Assembly (NCBI GenBank): GCA_016293005.1
Contig: JAEDFA010000032.1
Span: 1 to 22,501 of the forward strand
Direction of reading: 5' to 3'
From: Treponema sp.
Lineage (GTDB): Bacteria > Spirochaetota > Spirochaetia > Treponematales > Treponemataceae
DNA: 22,501 nt
This document shows positions 16,435-22,501 of this stretch, piece by piece (within the stretch, counting starts at the first letter, position 1; every line of letters starts with the position of its first letter). Below the pieces are notes generated by a model. That model was not told the DNA's origin. It searched no databases and saw only the letters and a list, made by a program, of their open reading frames with translations. The translations under genes and the position numbers were made by a program.

Positions 16435-17166
16435 TTGAATATACACACTTTAACTGTTAAAGATTTACATAAATCATTCGGACGCAAAAATGTTGTAAAA
16501 GGCGTAGATTTTTCAATGCAAACTGGCGAAGTTCTTGGGCTTTTAGGTCCAAACGGAGCGGGAAAAACAACGACTTTCTATATGATTGTTGGATTTTACA
16601 AACCGACCGCCGGAGATATTTTCCTAAACAACCAGCAGATTACAAAACTTCCAATGTACAAGCGGGCGCGACTTGGAATTTCATATCTTCCGCAGGAACC
16701 TTCAGTTTTTAAAAAACTCACGGTAGAAGAAAATATCTGGTCAATTCTTGAAACGCGCAAAGACCTTTCATTCAAAGAAAAAAAACAGCAGCTCGAAGAA
16801 TTAATCGAAGAATTTTCCATAGGACGAATCCGAAAACAATATGCCTACACACTTTCAGGCGGAGAACGACGCAGAACAGAAATCGCACGCTCGCTTGCCA
16901 TAGAACCAAAATTTCTTCTCCTCGATGAACCTTTTGCAGGAATCGACCCGATTGCAGTTGCCGACATCAAAGGAATGATTGCACTTCTTGCAAAACGCGG
17001 AATCGGAATTTTAATCACCGACCACAATGTTCGTGATACACTTGAAATCACCGACCGCGCCATCATCGTAAGCACAGGACAAATCATGATTCAGGGAAGC
17101 AAACAGGAAATTCTTGAAAGCGAAGTCGCCCGCGAAATCTACCTCGGAAAAGACTTCTCCATGTAA
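16435..17166 (+). CDS. lptB: LptB: ATPase of the lipid export ABC transporter
   Basis: The start is a TTG at 16435: AAGGAA lies eight bases upstream, the first ATG would remove the Walker region, and 243 residues match the family (241 in E. coli). Motifs are complete: Walker A GPNGAGKTT (38-46), Q-loop Gln87 (YLPQEPS), signature LSGGE (140-144), Walker B LLLDEP (161-166) and H-loop His197 (ITDHNVRDT). The ERRRTEIARSL stretch after the signature is typical of LptB. It powers extraction of lipid from the inner membrane together with LptF/LptG, encoded elsewhere. It closes the co-directional run that started with folD. Confidence 0.96.
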   Translation: MNIHTLTVKDLHKSFGRKNVVKGVDFSMQTGEVLGLLGPNGAGKTTTFYMIVGFYKPTAGDIFLNNQQITKLPMYKRARLGISYLPQEPSVFKKLTVEENIWSILETRKDLSFKEKKQQLEELIEEFSIGRIRKQYAYTLSGGERRRTEIARSLAIEPKFLLLDEPFAGIDPIAVADIKGMIALLAKRGIGILITDHNVRDTLEITDRAIIVSTGQIMIQGSKQEILESEVAREIYLGKDFSM

Positions 17167-17167
17167 A

Positions 17168-17362
17168 ATTCCGAACTTATTTCGGAATCCCATCAATAGG
17201 CCTTTACACCCGCCAGCAAGATGCTGATGCCCAAGGCCACGCGAGTGTCGCGTTAAATAAATTCCTTAAGACAAACACCCTTGTGGCGTAATCAAGTTCA
17301 GCATGACACACTGGAGGGACTGAAACGAATTCTGCATAACCAGAAAAAGCCCGGAATGACAG
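17168..17362. repeat. Degenerate palindromic intergenic repeat cluster
   Basis: This non-coding patch contains a perfect 8-bp hairpin ATTCCGAA-cttat-TTCGGAAT (17168-17188), a 5-bp hairpin CGCGA-gtg-TCGCG (17240-17252), inverted arms ATGCTGA (17221-17227) and TCAGCAT (17298-17304), and CCGGAATGACAG (17351-17362), which mirrors the left hairpin. Words such as TTCAGCATGACA and GGAATGACA resemble, from memory, interspersed intergenic repeats common in Treponema and some other genomes. The first hairpin could also help end the lptB transcript, although no T-run follows. Confidence 0.5.
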
Positions 17363-17375
17363 AAATAAAAATAAA

Positions 17376-18032
17376 TTAGAAACTTACATCCGGGTCAACG
17401 ATGATGTAACGCGGATTATCTGATGGAATAAATGCTCCAGAGTTACTGCTGACCGTTTTTGAAGATTTTCCTTTTGAACCAAACAAATATTTGCAAGAAA
17501 TGTTGAAAGCATTATCAATAGAAGATGTAGAACCAACACGGAGAATAAACTGATAATTCAAATCAAGAATTGCTCCTAAAAATCTTGCAGATGCCCCAAC
17601 TTTTGGAAATAAATCAACTGCAAACATAGCGCTGTTGGAATTTGATCCATAATTAAATCTAATACCTGCACCAAAATCAATTCCAACATCGAATTTTTCT
17701 TTTTTTAAGAATGGAATTCTTTGCGTGTAGTCAAAAAATGCCCCGAAAACAGGAAAAGATTTGTCAACTTTTACAGTTTCAGTAGTAGAATAATAACTAC
17801 CACCATAATATTCATATGTTGTTCGATCTTCCTTTACAGTTGATTTCATTGAACCAAAACAAATTCCTGTAGAAAACAATGCTGTCTGTTTTGAATTGTT
17901 GAAAACAACTCCCAAGTCGCAGAGAGAAGTCTTTCCGCCAAAATCACCGTCAACTTTTACACCAAATGCAAAAATCTGTGCCGATGAAAAAATTGAAACT
18001 AATAAAGTTAAAATAAAAATTCTTTTCTTCAT
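17376..18032 (-). CDS. Exported beta-barrel-like protein, 218 aa
   Basis: A signal peptide (MKKRIFILTLL, cut near IFA at about residue 22) is followed by amphipathic strands with many Gly, Phe and Tyr residues (VDGDFGGKTSLCDLGVVF, FGAFFDYTQRIPF, VGIDFGAGIRFNYG, LDLNYQFILRVG). The mature protein ends VDPDVSF, with a terminal Phe. I infer an outer-membrane barrel of perhaps eight strands, with a Ser-rich loop near 190-200. AGGTGAG lies six bases before the ATG. It is the second gene of a two-gene operon, 18 bases after a lipoprotein. No named family recognised. Confidence 0.8.
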   Translation of the reverse strand: MKKRIFILTLLVSIFSSAQIFAFGVKVDGDFGGKTSLCDLGVVFNNSKQTALFSTGICFGSMKSTVKEDRTTYEYYGGSYYSTTETVKVDKSFPVFGAFFDYTQRIPFLKKEKFDVGIDFGAGIRFNYGSNSNSAMFAVDLFPKVGASARFLGAILDLNYQFILRVGSTSSIDNAFNISCKYLFGSKGKSSKTVSSNSGAFIPSDNPRYIIVDPDVSF

Positions 18033-18050
18033 AAACTCACCTGTCCTGCA

Positions 18051-18581
18051 TTATCTGTTCTTTTTTAACTGAACGGCAATCGCACGAACAGTGACTTTAT
18101 ATTTTGCAGGTTTTTCAGAAGTTGAAACAAGAGTCAAAGAGGATTTATCTTTCAAAGCATCACATTCAACCTGAACAGTCGGTTCAAGAACTGTGTCTGC
18201 ACCGATTTCACGGGCTTTTTTGATTAATTCATAATATGCATTTAATTTTGCAATCTGCAATGGAGAATCACCCCATTGAGAAGACTTTTTTCCGTAACCT
18301 GCTGCATAACCTTTTCCGACTGCAATGTTTTCAGGGAAATTCAAAGTACCGTATTTGTAAGAATCACCGATAACTTCTTCTTTTTCTTCATCGTAGTAAA
18401 CATAATCTGAACTTCCTGCAATTGAACCAAGAATTACATAATCATTTTTATCAAAGCAAGTATTTAAAACAAGATTTTCTGCTTTAATTTCATCTGAAAA
18501 TGCAACAACTTCTTTCATTGAAGAACAAGAACTCAATGCCAATACTGCTGACAATACTGCAAATCCAATAATTTTTTTCAT
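18051..18581 (-). CDS. Small lipoprotein of unknown function, 176 aa
   Basis: The signal peptide ends LALSSC, with the lipidated Cys at residue 19. GGAG sits about nine bases before the ATG at 18581. The mature domain begins with strands around YVILGSIAGSS and has a conserved-looking C-terminal half: LNAYYELIKKAREIGADTVLEPTV, then KVTVRAIAVQL. That resembles small periplasmic lipoproteins (DUF6567/TRL-like, recalled) with an alpha/beta fold. No catalytic motif is seen. First gene of the operon with the barrel at 17376-18032, under the homopolymer-containing promoter at 18730-18756. Confidence 0.82.
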   Translation of the reverse strand: MKKIIGFAVLSAVLALSSCSSMKEVVAFSDEIKAENLVLNTCFDKNDYVILGSIAGSSDYVYYDEEKEEVIGDSYKYGTLNFPENIAVGKGYAAGYGKKSSQWGDSPLQIAKLNAYYELIKKAREIGADTVLEPTVQVECDALKDKSSLTLVSTSEKPAKYKVTVRAIAVQLKKNR

Positions 18582-18686
18582 TTTACACTCCGCAAAGTTG
18601 ATACCTTTTCAACTTTTTCTAAAAGAATTTATCACGGAACAAAAATAAATCCACAAAACCTGCGTCTTTATTTAGTTTTTATGAAA

Positions 18687-18701
18687 TTGAACTTAGTTCA
18701 A
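18687..18701. promoter_or_regulatory. Palindrome TTGAAC-TTA-GTTCAA, possible operator
   Basis: Perfect 6-base arms around three bases, about 20-35 bases downstream of the predicted transcription start of the lipoprotein-barrel operon. It is suited to a dimeric regulator or a small leader hairpin. The half-site GAAC/GTTC resembles the Bacillus LexA box, but the gap is three rather than four, so I do not call it LexA. Confidence 0.4.
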
Positions 18702-18729
18702 AATTCAATAAAAAGAATCCGCACCCCCT

Positions 18730-18756
18730 ATTGTAAAAAAAAAAAACGATTGTCAA
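18730..18756 (-). promoter_or_regulatory. Promoter with a 12-base homopolymer in its spacer
   Basis: Minus strand: perfect TTGACA (18756-18751), a 15-base spacer (ATCG plus 11 T) and TACAAT (18735-18730) whose first T belongs to the same run. The homopolymer is A12 on the plus strand (18735-18746). Fifteen bases is shorter than the best 16-18, so gain or loss of a base should change strength strongly. The leader to the ATG at 18581 is about 140 bases. Confidence 0.6.
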
Positions 18757-18830
18757 GTATTTTTTCTTAGATTTTTCTTAGAATTGTTGAGATTTTAGAA
18801 TGTTTTAGATTTTTTTTTATATAATCCGAC

Positions 18831-19400
18831 TCAAGAATTCTGCAATTCTTCCAGAGTAATGCACTTAATTCCCATGTTTTTCATGTCAATAATATTTGCA
18901 TTGGCAATTTCTAAAGTTTTTGCGCTGCAGCAGTCAGTAACAACAATTACATCGTAATCATAACTCATGGCATCTACAGCAGTTCCGCGAATGCAGTTTG
19001 GATACTGAGTTCCGCTTATAACTACATTTTTAATTTTAAGACAACGAAGAACTGAATCAAGATTTGTTCTAAAAAACGCAGAATTACGAGTCTTTTTTAT
19101 AATGATTTCATTTTCCAGCGGATGTAATTCTTCTATAATTTGCGCACCTTCTGTTCCTGCGACACAATAACCGTTCATTCCATTTTCAAAAAGATAGCGT
19201 CTTGGCTTATCGGCATTAATTCCATTTTTATCGTGCTCCCGAATCACATAAATTACAGTCCAGTCATTACTTCTTGCATAATCCAAAAGTTTTTTAATCT
19301 GAGGAACAGTTTGCATCGCTCCAGCTACGCAAAGAGGACGCCCTGAAAGAAGAAAATCATTTTGCATGTCGATGATAAATAAAGCTGTGCCAGTCTGCAT
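18831..19400 (-). CDS. Isochorismatase-family cysteine hydrolase
   Basis: This 189-residue protein belongs to the isochorismatase/nicotinamidase fold. The catalytic triad is visible: Asp11 (FIIDMQNDF), Lys103 (KKTRNSAF) and Cys136 in TQYPNCIRGTA. I start it at ATG 19400, 13 bases after the HD gene's stop, because homology begins there; an upstream TTG (19433) would overlap the HD gene. The family hydrolyses nicotinamide, isochorismate, ureidoacrylate, N-carbamoylsarcosine and others. The sequence alone does not fix the substrate, although nicotinamidase-like is a fair guess. It is the last gene of a four-gene operon. Confidence 0.88.
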   Translation of the reverse strand: MQTGTALFIIDMQNDFLLSGRPLCVAGAMQTVPQIKKLLDYARSNDWTVIYVIREHDKNGINADKPRRYLFENGMNGYCVAGTEGAQIIEELHPLENEIIIKKTRNSAFFRTNLDSVLRCLKIKNVVISGTQYPNCIRGTAVDAMSYDYDVIVVTDCCSAKTLEIANANIIDMKNMGIKCITLEELQNS

Positions 19401-19413
19401 AATATTTCTCTCA

Positions 19414-19908
19414 CTATCCCGCTGATTTTTCAAACATCTGTTCCAAAAGATATTTTCCGGTTTCTGTTTTAAAAATATTTTTTTTCATCTCTGGAATAGA
19501 TTCGCGTTTGCAGTAACCTTCCATGAGATTTACAATATAGTCTGCTTCCACAAGAATCTGAAAATCGATTCCGTCAATGGCTTTGTATGTGTGGTGATGT
19601 CCGATGATAAAACAGATTCTTTCAACATCTTTCTCAGGCAATCCCAAAGGTTCCAAAAGATTTTTTGCAATGGCAGGTCCTTCTGCTTCCTGATGTTGAG
19701 GCTGACTGTTTCCATATTTTTCTTTGCTTACCTTTACACCGATATCGTGAAGATAAGCTGCAAGTTCAGTTATAAGAAGAGTGTGTTCATCAACATTTTC
19801 CATCCGGGCAATCAGACAGCTGTATTCGTGAACTGCCATAAGATGATGAATGTTTGGCCCGTCAGGGTCGTAGTCAAAAATTGATTTTAAAAGATTGTTG
19901 AAATTCAT
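19414..19908 (-). CDS. HD-domain hydrolase
   Basis: The protein has 164 residues with a metal-binding HD core: His27 (VHEYS), His54-Asp55 (YLHDIG), His104/His105 (GHHHTY) and Asp123 (EADYIV). This is the H...HD...D order of small HD phosphohydrolases acting on nucleotides or similar phosphate esters; the substrate is not deducible. The start ATG overlaps the upstream stop in ATGA (four bases), and an AGAGG sequence lies upstream, so translation is coupled to the YjbR-like gene. Confidence 0.88.
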   Translation of the reverse strand: MNFNNLLKSIFDYDPDGPNIHHLMAVHEYSCLIARMENVDEHTLLITELAAYLHDIGVKVSKEKYGNSQPQHQEAEGPAIAKNLLEPLGLPEKDVERICFIIGHHHTYKAIDGIDFQILVEADYIVNLMEGYCKRESIPEMKKNIFKTETGKYLLEQMFEKSAG

Positions 19909-20294
19909 ATTGGCTCTTTCCTCTTTTTTATCTTTGGTTTTACAAGATTCCAGCTTTCTTCTATAAAATTTTTCAGCGAAGTTTCTGTAATATAATCAAG
20001 TCTGATGCTTACCCAGTATTTTTTGTTCATGTGATACGCAGGAAGAAAAGTTTCCTCATGAAGCAAATCTTCTATAAGAATTGGATTTACTTTTACATTC
20101 ATAACATCTTCAGTTTCGCAGCTTTTTTCACAGCCTTCAATGTGAAGATTTTTCTTCTTAACTTCCATAATAATTCCGAACCATTTATTGCTGACCGGAT
20201 GCCTGAAAACTGCATGAGTTTCTCCATCCCACAAGTATTCTGCATCTACAGAGTAAGTTTCAGCAATTATTTTTATAACTTCACTTCGTTTCAT
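19905..20294 (-). CDS. YjbR/MmcQ-family protein (CyaY-like fold)
   Basis: This 129-residue protein carries typical YjbR/MmcQ (PF04237) phrases: HAVFRHPVSNKWFGIIMEV (27-45), MNVKVNPIL, LPAYHMNKKYWVSIRLD and an N-terminal helix with a YLW element. The family has a CyaY-like double-wing fold; DNA binding has been proposed, but its cellular role is not settled. The start is 21 bases after the thioredoxin-like gene with only a weak ribosome site (AAAAGA). The end overlaps the HD gene by four bases. Confidence 0.88.
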   Translation of the reverse strand: MKRSEVIKIIAETYSVDAEYLWDGETHAVFRHPVSNKWFGIIMEVKKKNLHIEGCEKSCETEDVMNVKVNPILIEDLLHEETFLPAYHMNKKYWVSIRLDYITETSLKNFIEESWNLVKPKIKKRKEPI

Positions 20295-20315
20295 TTTTAA
20301 AAATCTTTTAGAATC

Positions 20316-20579
20316 TTACAAATTCAAGAGCTTTTTAATATCGTTCCTGCTCAATATTCGTCCGTAACTTATTACTTTTTCATTGATTACAAGCGCCGGA
20401 AGCGACATTACTCCGTATTTCATAACCTGTTCTAAATCTGTCACATGCTGAATATCTGCAACAAGATTGTTTTCTGCGGCAATATCAACTATATCCTGAA
20501 ACATTCTTGAACAGTTACAGCAGCCGTCACGACCTAAAATTTTAATAGATTTAATTGGTTCGATAGATTTAATTTCCAT
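20316..20579 (-). CDS. Small thioredoxin-like redox protein (Thioredoxin_3 type)
   Basis: The start chosen is ATG 20579 (MEIKSIEP), which has GGAG five bases upstream; the frame continues 11 codons further up without one. The product has 87 residues. The active site is GCCNC (Cys20 and Cys23, with an extra Cys21), followed by a helix, and the cis-proline is Pro61 in MSLPALVI. This fits the glutaredoxin-sized TM0996/MTH895 family of small disulfide proteins, which lack the longer thioredoxin N-terminus. Genes of this family often sit beside metal or arsenic functions, none of which are here. It is the first gene of the operon to 18831. Confidence 0.88.
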   Translation of the reverse strand: MEIKSIEPIKSIKILGRDGCCNCSRMFQDIVDIAAENNLVADIQHVTDLEQVMKYGVMSLPALVINEKVISYGRILSRNDIKKLLNL

Positions 20580-20708
20580 ATTTTCTCCATAATAATAAAG
20601 TCTACATCTCAAACTTTAAGCAATATAAAAGCCGCGATATTTTAGCAGTTTTATCTTGCACTCCTTTGATTTTTATACTTTTTATATAAGGCAATTTATT
20701 TGTATTCT

Positions 20709-21061
20709 TTACCGCAAATAACAGGCATATTCCTTTGGTAACCTTTGCAGCAAATTATTAGAAAAAACAAATCTTTTATCTTTAGTTTTTAAAACGTCAC
20801 TTTCAGAAATAAAGTAAATTGCCTTGTCTTTTGAGTTTAACACTGGAAATTTTACGATTTTATTGTGAGTCAAATTTATATATCTTAATGAACTAGCATG
20901 CTCCGTTAAAATATTAAAATTGCTTAAATTACAGTTTGTCATGCCAAGATATTCTAAACTTTCTAATTTTCTAAAATCTGTAAACTGATTAAAAGAAACA
21001 GAATCTAGTGCAAGAATCCTCAAATTTTTACATGATTCAAGAAAATCCAGAGTATCAAGCT
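20709..21061 (-). pseudogene. 5'-truncated leucine-rich-repeat gene remnant
   Basis: A minus-strand frame with clear leucine-rich repeats (LRILALDSVSF, LEYLGMTNCNLSNF, LRYINLTHNKIVKFP) ends at TAA 20711-20709. Going upstream, the frame stays open into the 3' end of the XRE gene as far as a TGA at 21161-21159, but it contains no ATG before the repeats and no ribosome site; only a TTG at 21023 could serve, and it lies inside a repeat unit. The homology seems to start just past the XRE stop. I read it as the C-terminal piece of a longer LRR protein whose 5' part is gone. An unpaired AAGGAG motif sits about 40 bases further downstream (near 20665). Confidence 0.55.
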
Positions 21062-21667
21062 TTACATCATTCGTAAAACAACAAGGATTTTTGCTAAAAA
21101 TAGAACAAAGAAAAATATGCAGATGTTTGGCTGATTCGACATTGCTGCGAACATGATTTCAAGAGAACTGAATGCACCTGATAAAAGCAGTTCAACTTTC
21201 TGTTTAATTTGTGTTTGATAATTCTGAAAAATTAATTCTAAAATACCATAAAGTAAACTTAATCCAAGCAAGATATAATAAGAAACTCTTACATAAACTG
21301 ATACCTGAGTAAGATGTTGTAAGGTGACAATTTCAATTTGTTCTTCAAATCTGTTTGCAAATATTGGAATTACAAAAAGCAGTGCAGCCATAACATCTGT
21401 AATTCCAAGTACTAAAGTTCTTAAAATTTTACCTTTGTTTTTTGTATGGACTTCTGCAATATCAATTAATTCTTCGCTGGAGAGCAAATCATCTATTGAT
21501 ATATTAAATATTTTTGCAAGACTTTTTAAGGAATCAAGATTTGGATAGCCTCGTCCCGATTCCCATTTTGCAACTGCGACTCTGGAAACAAATATTTTTT
21601 CTGCAAGCTGTTCCTGAGTGAGTCCGCTTTTTGTTCTTAATTGCTGAAGTTTCTCATTAAAATCCAT
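21062..21667 (-). CDS. XRE-type regulator with C-terminal membrane helices
   Basis: Start taken at ATG 21667 (MDFNEKLQQL), where the helix-turn-helix family usually begins; the open frame runs 22 codons further but crosses the promoter. Residues 6-61 are a Cro/CI-like HTH (LTQEQLAEKIFVSR, AVAKWESGRGYPN, SIDDLL). Residues 84-201 hold about four or five hydrophobic segments. This is a known architecture: a membrane-tethered or membrane-sensing XRE regulator. The ribosome site is weak. The gene is followed directly by the LRR remnant and preceded by the PAP2 gene. Its targets are unknown. Confidence 0.88.
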   Translation of the reverse strand: MDFNEKLQQLRTKSGLTQEQLAEKIFVSRVAVAKWESGRGYPNLDSLKSLAKIFNISIDDLLSSEELIDIAEVHTKNKGKILRTLVLGITDVMAALLFVIPIFANRFEEQIEIVTLQHLTQVSVYVRVSYYILLGLSLLYGILELIFQNYQTQIKQKVELLLSGAFSSLEIMFAAMSNQPNICIFFFVLFLAKILVVLRMM

Positions 21668-21681
21668 AATATTCTTTTTTG

Positions 21682-21690
21682 ATTGTATCA
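21682..21690 (-). promoter_or_regulatory. Extended -10 promoter of the XRE gene
   Basis: Minus strand TG-A-TACAAT (21690-21682), an extended -10. Transcription would start about seven bases later, leaving a leader of only about eight bases before ATG 21667. No good -35 at normal spacing. Confidence 0.4.
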
Positions 21691-21745
21691 CAGATTTATT
21701 TGTATAAAAAGACAATTTTAGCAATCCAGACATAGAGAACAGCCT

Positions 21746-22441
21746 TTAGAATTTAGCTTGAATCACAAAACCCACAGGAGAGCCTGTTACCTGCACTTTC
21801 TTTGATTTATAGGAAGGTTTAATCCAAAGAGAATTTAAGAAGGGAACAAGAATTCCGATGCCAGTTCCAATAACAGCACCGCAAAGTACATCTGTCATAA
21901 AATGGTTCCCTGAAGCTAAGCGTAAACCTGCTGTTGAAGATGCCAGAGCAAAACTCGAAACAACAACCGGAATCTTCCATGGAGAATTTGAAAAATATTT
22001 GCAGAATAAAAACGAAGTAAAGCCTGCTGCTGCAAAACTTAATGTCGTGTGTCCAGAAATAAATGATTTATCCCAGTCTCCTTCCAGAATCTTATTTTCC
22101 GGAGCACCGCAAAAATACATGTAAGGACGTGCCCGATTAACGCAGAATTTGCATAGTTCTTTTACTCCATAAGCCAAGGCAATGGTTTCTGCATATTCGA
22201 CTCCAATTTTCCAGTAATCTTTTGATGGAGCAGTAAGTAAAATTGCAGGCAGTAATAGTGCAAGTCCTGTCGTTGCTGTTCCGGCATAATCCAGGGGTTT
22301 GGAATAAGGATTCATTATCAGTCTGTCAAAAGCATTAACATCATCTTTCTTATATGAATCAAAATTGATCTGCTGAGAAAAGACATTACTCACAAACAGA
22401 AATAAACAAAAAGCTAAAATCATAAATTTTTTATGTTTCAT
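21746..22441 (-). CDS. Exported PAP2-family phosphatase
   Basis: Start at ATG 22441 (MKHKKFMI), with GGGAG five bases upstream; an in-frame ATG four codons earlier would include that ribosome site. A signal peptide (cut near FSQ, residue 23) precedes a PAP2 core. Motif 1 is K98-x6-R105-P106; motif 2 is SGH (129-131); motif 3 is R174-x5-H180-x3-D184. The usual Ser before the motif-3 Arg is Leu here. Several hydrophobic helices flank the motifs. The protein is 231 residues and ends in Phe. PAP2 enzymes dephosphorylate lipid phosphates such as undecaprenyl pyrophosphate, phosphatidate or lipid A; the substrate is not clear from sequence. Confidence 0.9.
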   Translation of the reverse strand: MKHKKFMILAFCLFLFVSNVFSQQINFDSYKKDDVNAFDRLIMNPYSKPLDYAGTATTGLALLLPAILLTAPSKDYWKIGVEYAETIALAYGVKELCKFCVNRARPYMYFCGAPENKILEGDWDKSFISGHTTLSFAAAGFTSFLFCKYFSNSPWKIPVVVSSFALASSTAGLRLASGNHFMTDVLCGAVIGTGIGILVPFLNSLWIKPSYKSKKVQVTGSPVGFVIQAKF

Positions 22442-22449
22442 AAATACTC

Positions 22450-22500
22450 CCATAAAAAGTCAACGAACAAGTCGACTTTCTTAAATTACTTAATTTATGG
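22450..22500. repeat. Nested inverted repeats upstream of the PAP2 gene
   Basis: Outer arms CCATAAA (22450-22456) and TTTATGG (22494-22500); inner arms AAAGTC (22456-22461) and GACTTT (22474-22479). They lie directly upstream of the ribosome site and may form an operator or leader structure, but AT-rich chance matches are possible. The window ends here. Confidence 0.3.
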
Positions 22501-22501
22501 C

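Noticed and set aside
17168..17188. Classical intrinsic terminator after lptB
   Set aside because: The 8-bp hairpin is perfect, but CCCATC follows on the plus strand rather than a T-run; better read as part of the repeat cluster.
18687..18701. LexA (SOS) box
   Set aside because: The half-sites GAAC/GTTC fit the Bacillus-type box, but the spacer is three rather than four bases, and the downstream genes are envelope genes, not repair genes.
21062..21161. Programmed -1 frameshift joining the XRE regulator to the LRR frame
   Set aside because: The LRR frame is in the -1 register, but no canonical X-XXY-YYZ slippery heptamer is present near the XRE end, and similar XRE membrane proteins end at about this length.
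1..22501. CRISPR array, tRNA, rRNA, transposase, integrase or phage genes
   Set aside because: None seen on either strand: no regularly spaced repeats, no cloverleaf-like element, and no recombinase or transposase motifs in the large frames.

Overview
The window looks like part of a Treponema-type spirochaete chromosome, probably a gut, rumen or oral commensal rather than T. pallidum. The DNA is AT-rich. Many exported proteins carry spirochaete-style lipoboxes or short signal peptides before predicted beta-barrels. The best-conserved genes (folD, folE2, miaB, lptC-lptA-lptB, a RarA fusion) have the flavour of Treponema proteins. This assignment rests on family recognition from memory, not on a search.

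Layout. (1) 1-5193, minus strand: two tandem paralogous surface-type lipoproteins. The first is cut by the left window edge. They share an almost identical N-terminal third but have unrelated C-terminal parts; a broken gene tail and a strong terminator lie between them. (2) 5422-5649, plus strand: a 75-residue orphan gene. Its stop overlaps the stop of a convergent minus-strand operon (10267-5644) that encodes a small outer-membrane barrel, a 496-residue lipoprotein and a long RarA fusion protein. (3) 10424-17166, plus strand: a long co-directional run with very tight spacing. folD and folE2 (folate pathway) are followed by miaB (tRNA thiomethylation, apparently with its own leaderless promoter), a LapA-like membrane protein, a TPR/SPOR exported protein, and lptC-lptA-lptB (lipid transport to the outer membrane). 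(4) 17167-17375: a non-coding patch that looks like a decayed palindromic intergenic repeat. (5) 18581-17376, minus strand: a two-gene envelope operon (lipoprotein, then barrel) driven by a promoter whose spacer is largely a 12-base A/T homopolymer, a plausible phase-variation switch. (6) 20579-18831, minus strand: an operon of four small soluble proteins (thioredoxin-like, YjbR/MmcQ-like, HD hydrolase, cysteine hydrolase). (7) 22441-20709, minus strand: an exported PAP2 phosphatase, an XRE regulator with membrane segments, and a 5'-truncated leucine-rich-repeat remnant.

Taken together the window is dominated by cell-envelope functions (lipoproteins, barrels, Lpt, LapA-like, SPOR, PAP2) interleaved with housekeeping genes. 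I saw no rRNA, tRNA, CRISPR array, transposase, integrase or phage gene. The only stretch over 300 bases without an intact gene is 1737-2244, which holds a promoter, a gene remnant, an inverted repeat and a terminator. The most interesting signals are the homopolymer promoter at 18730-18756, the modular lipoprotein pair, the long RarA C-terminal extension, and the leaderless layout of miaB.
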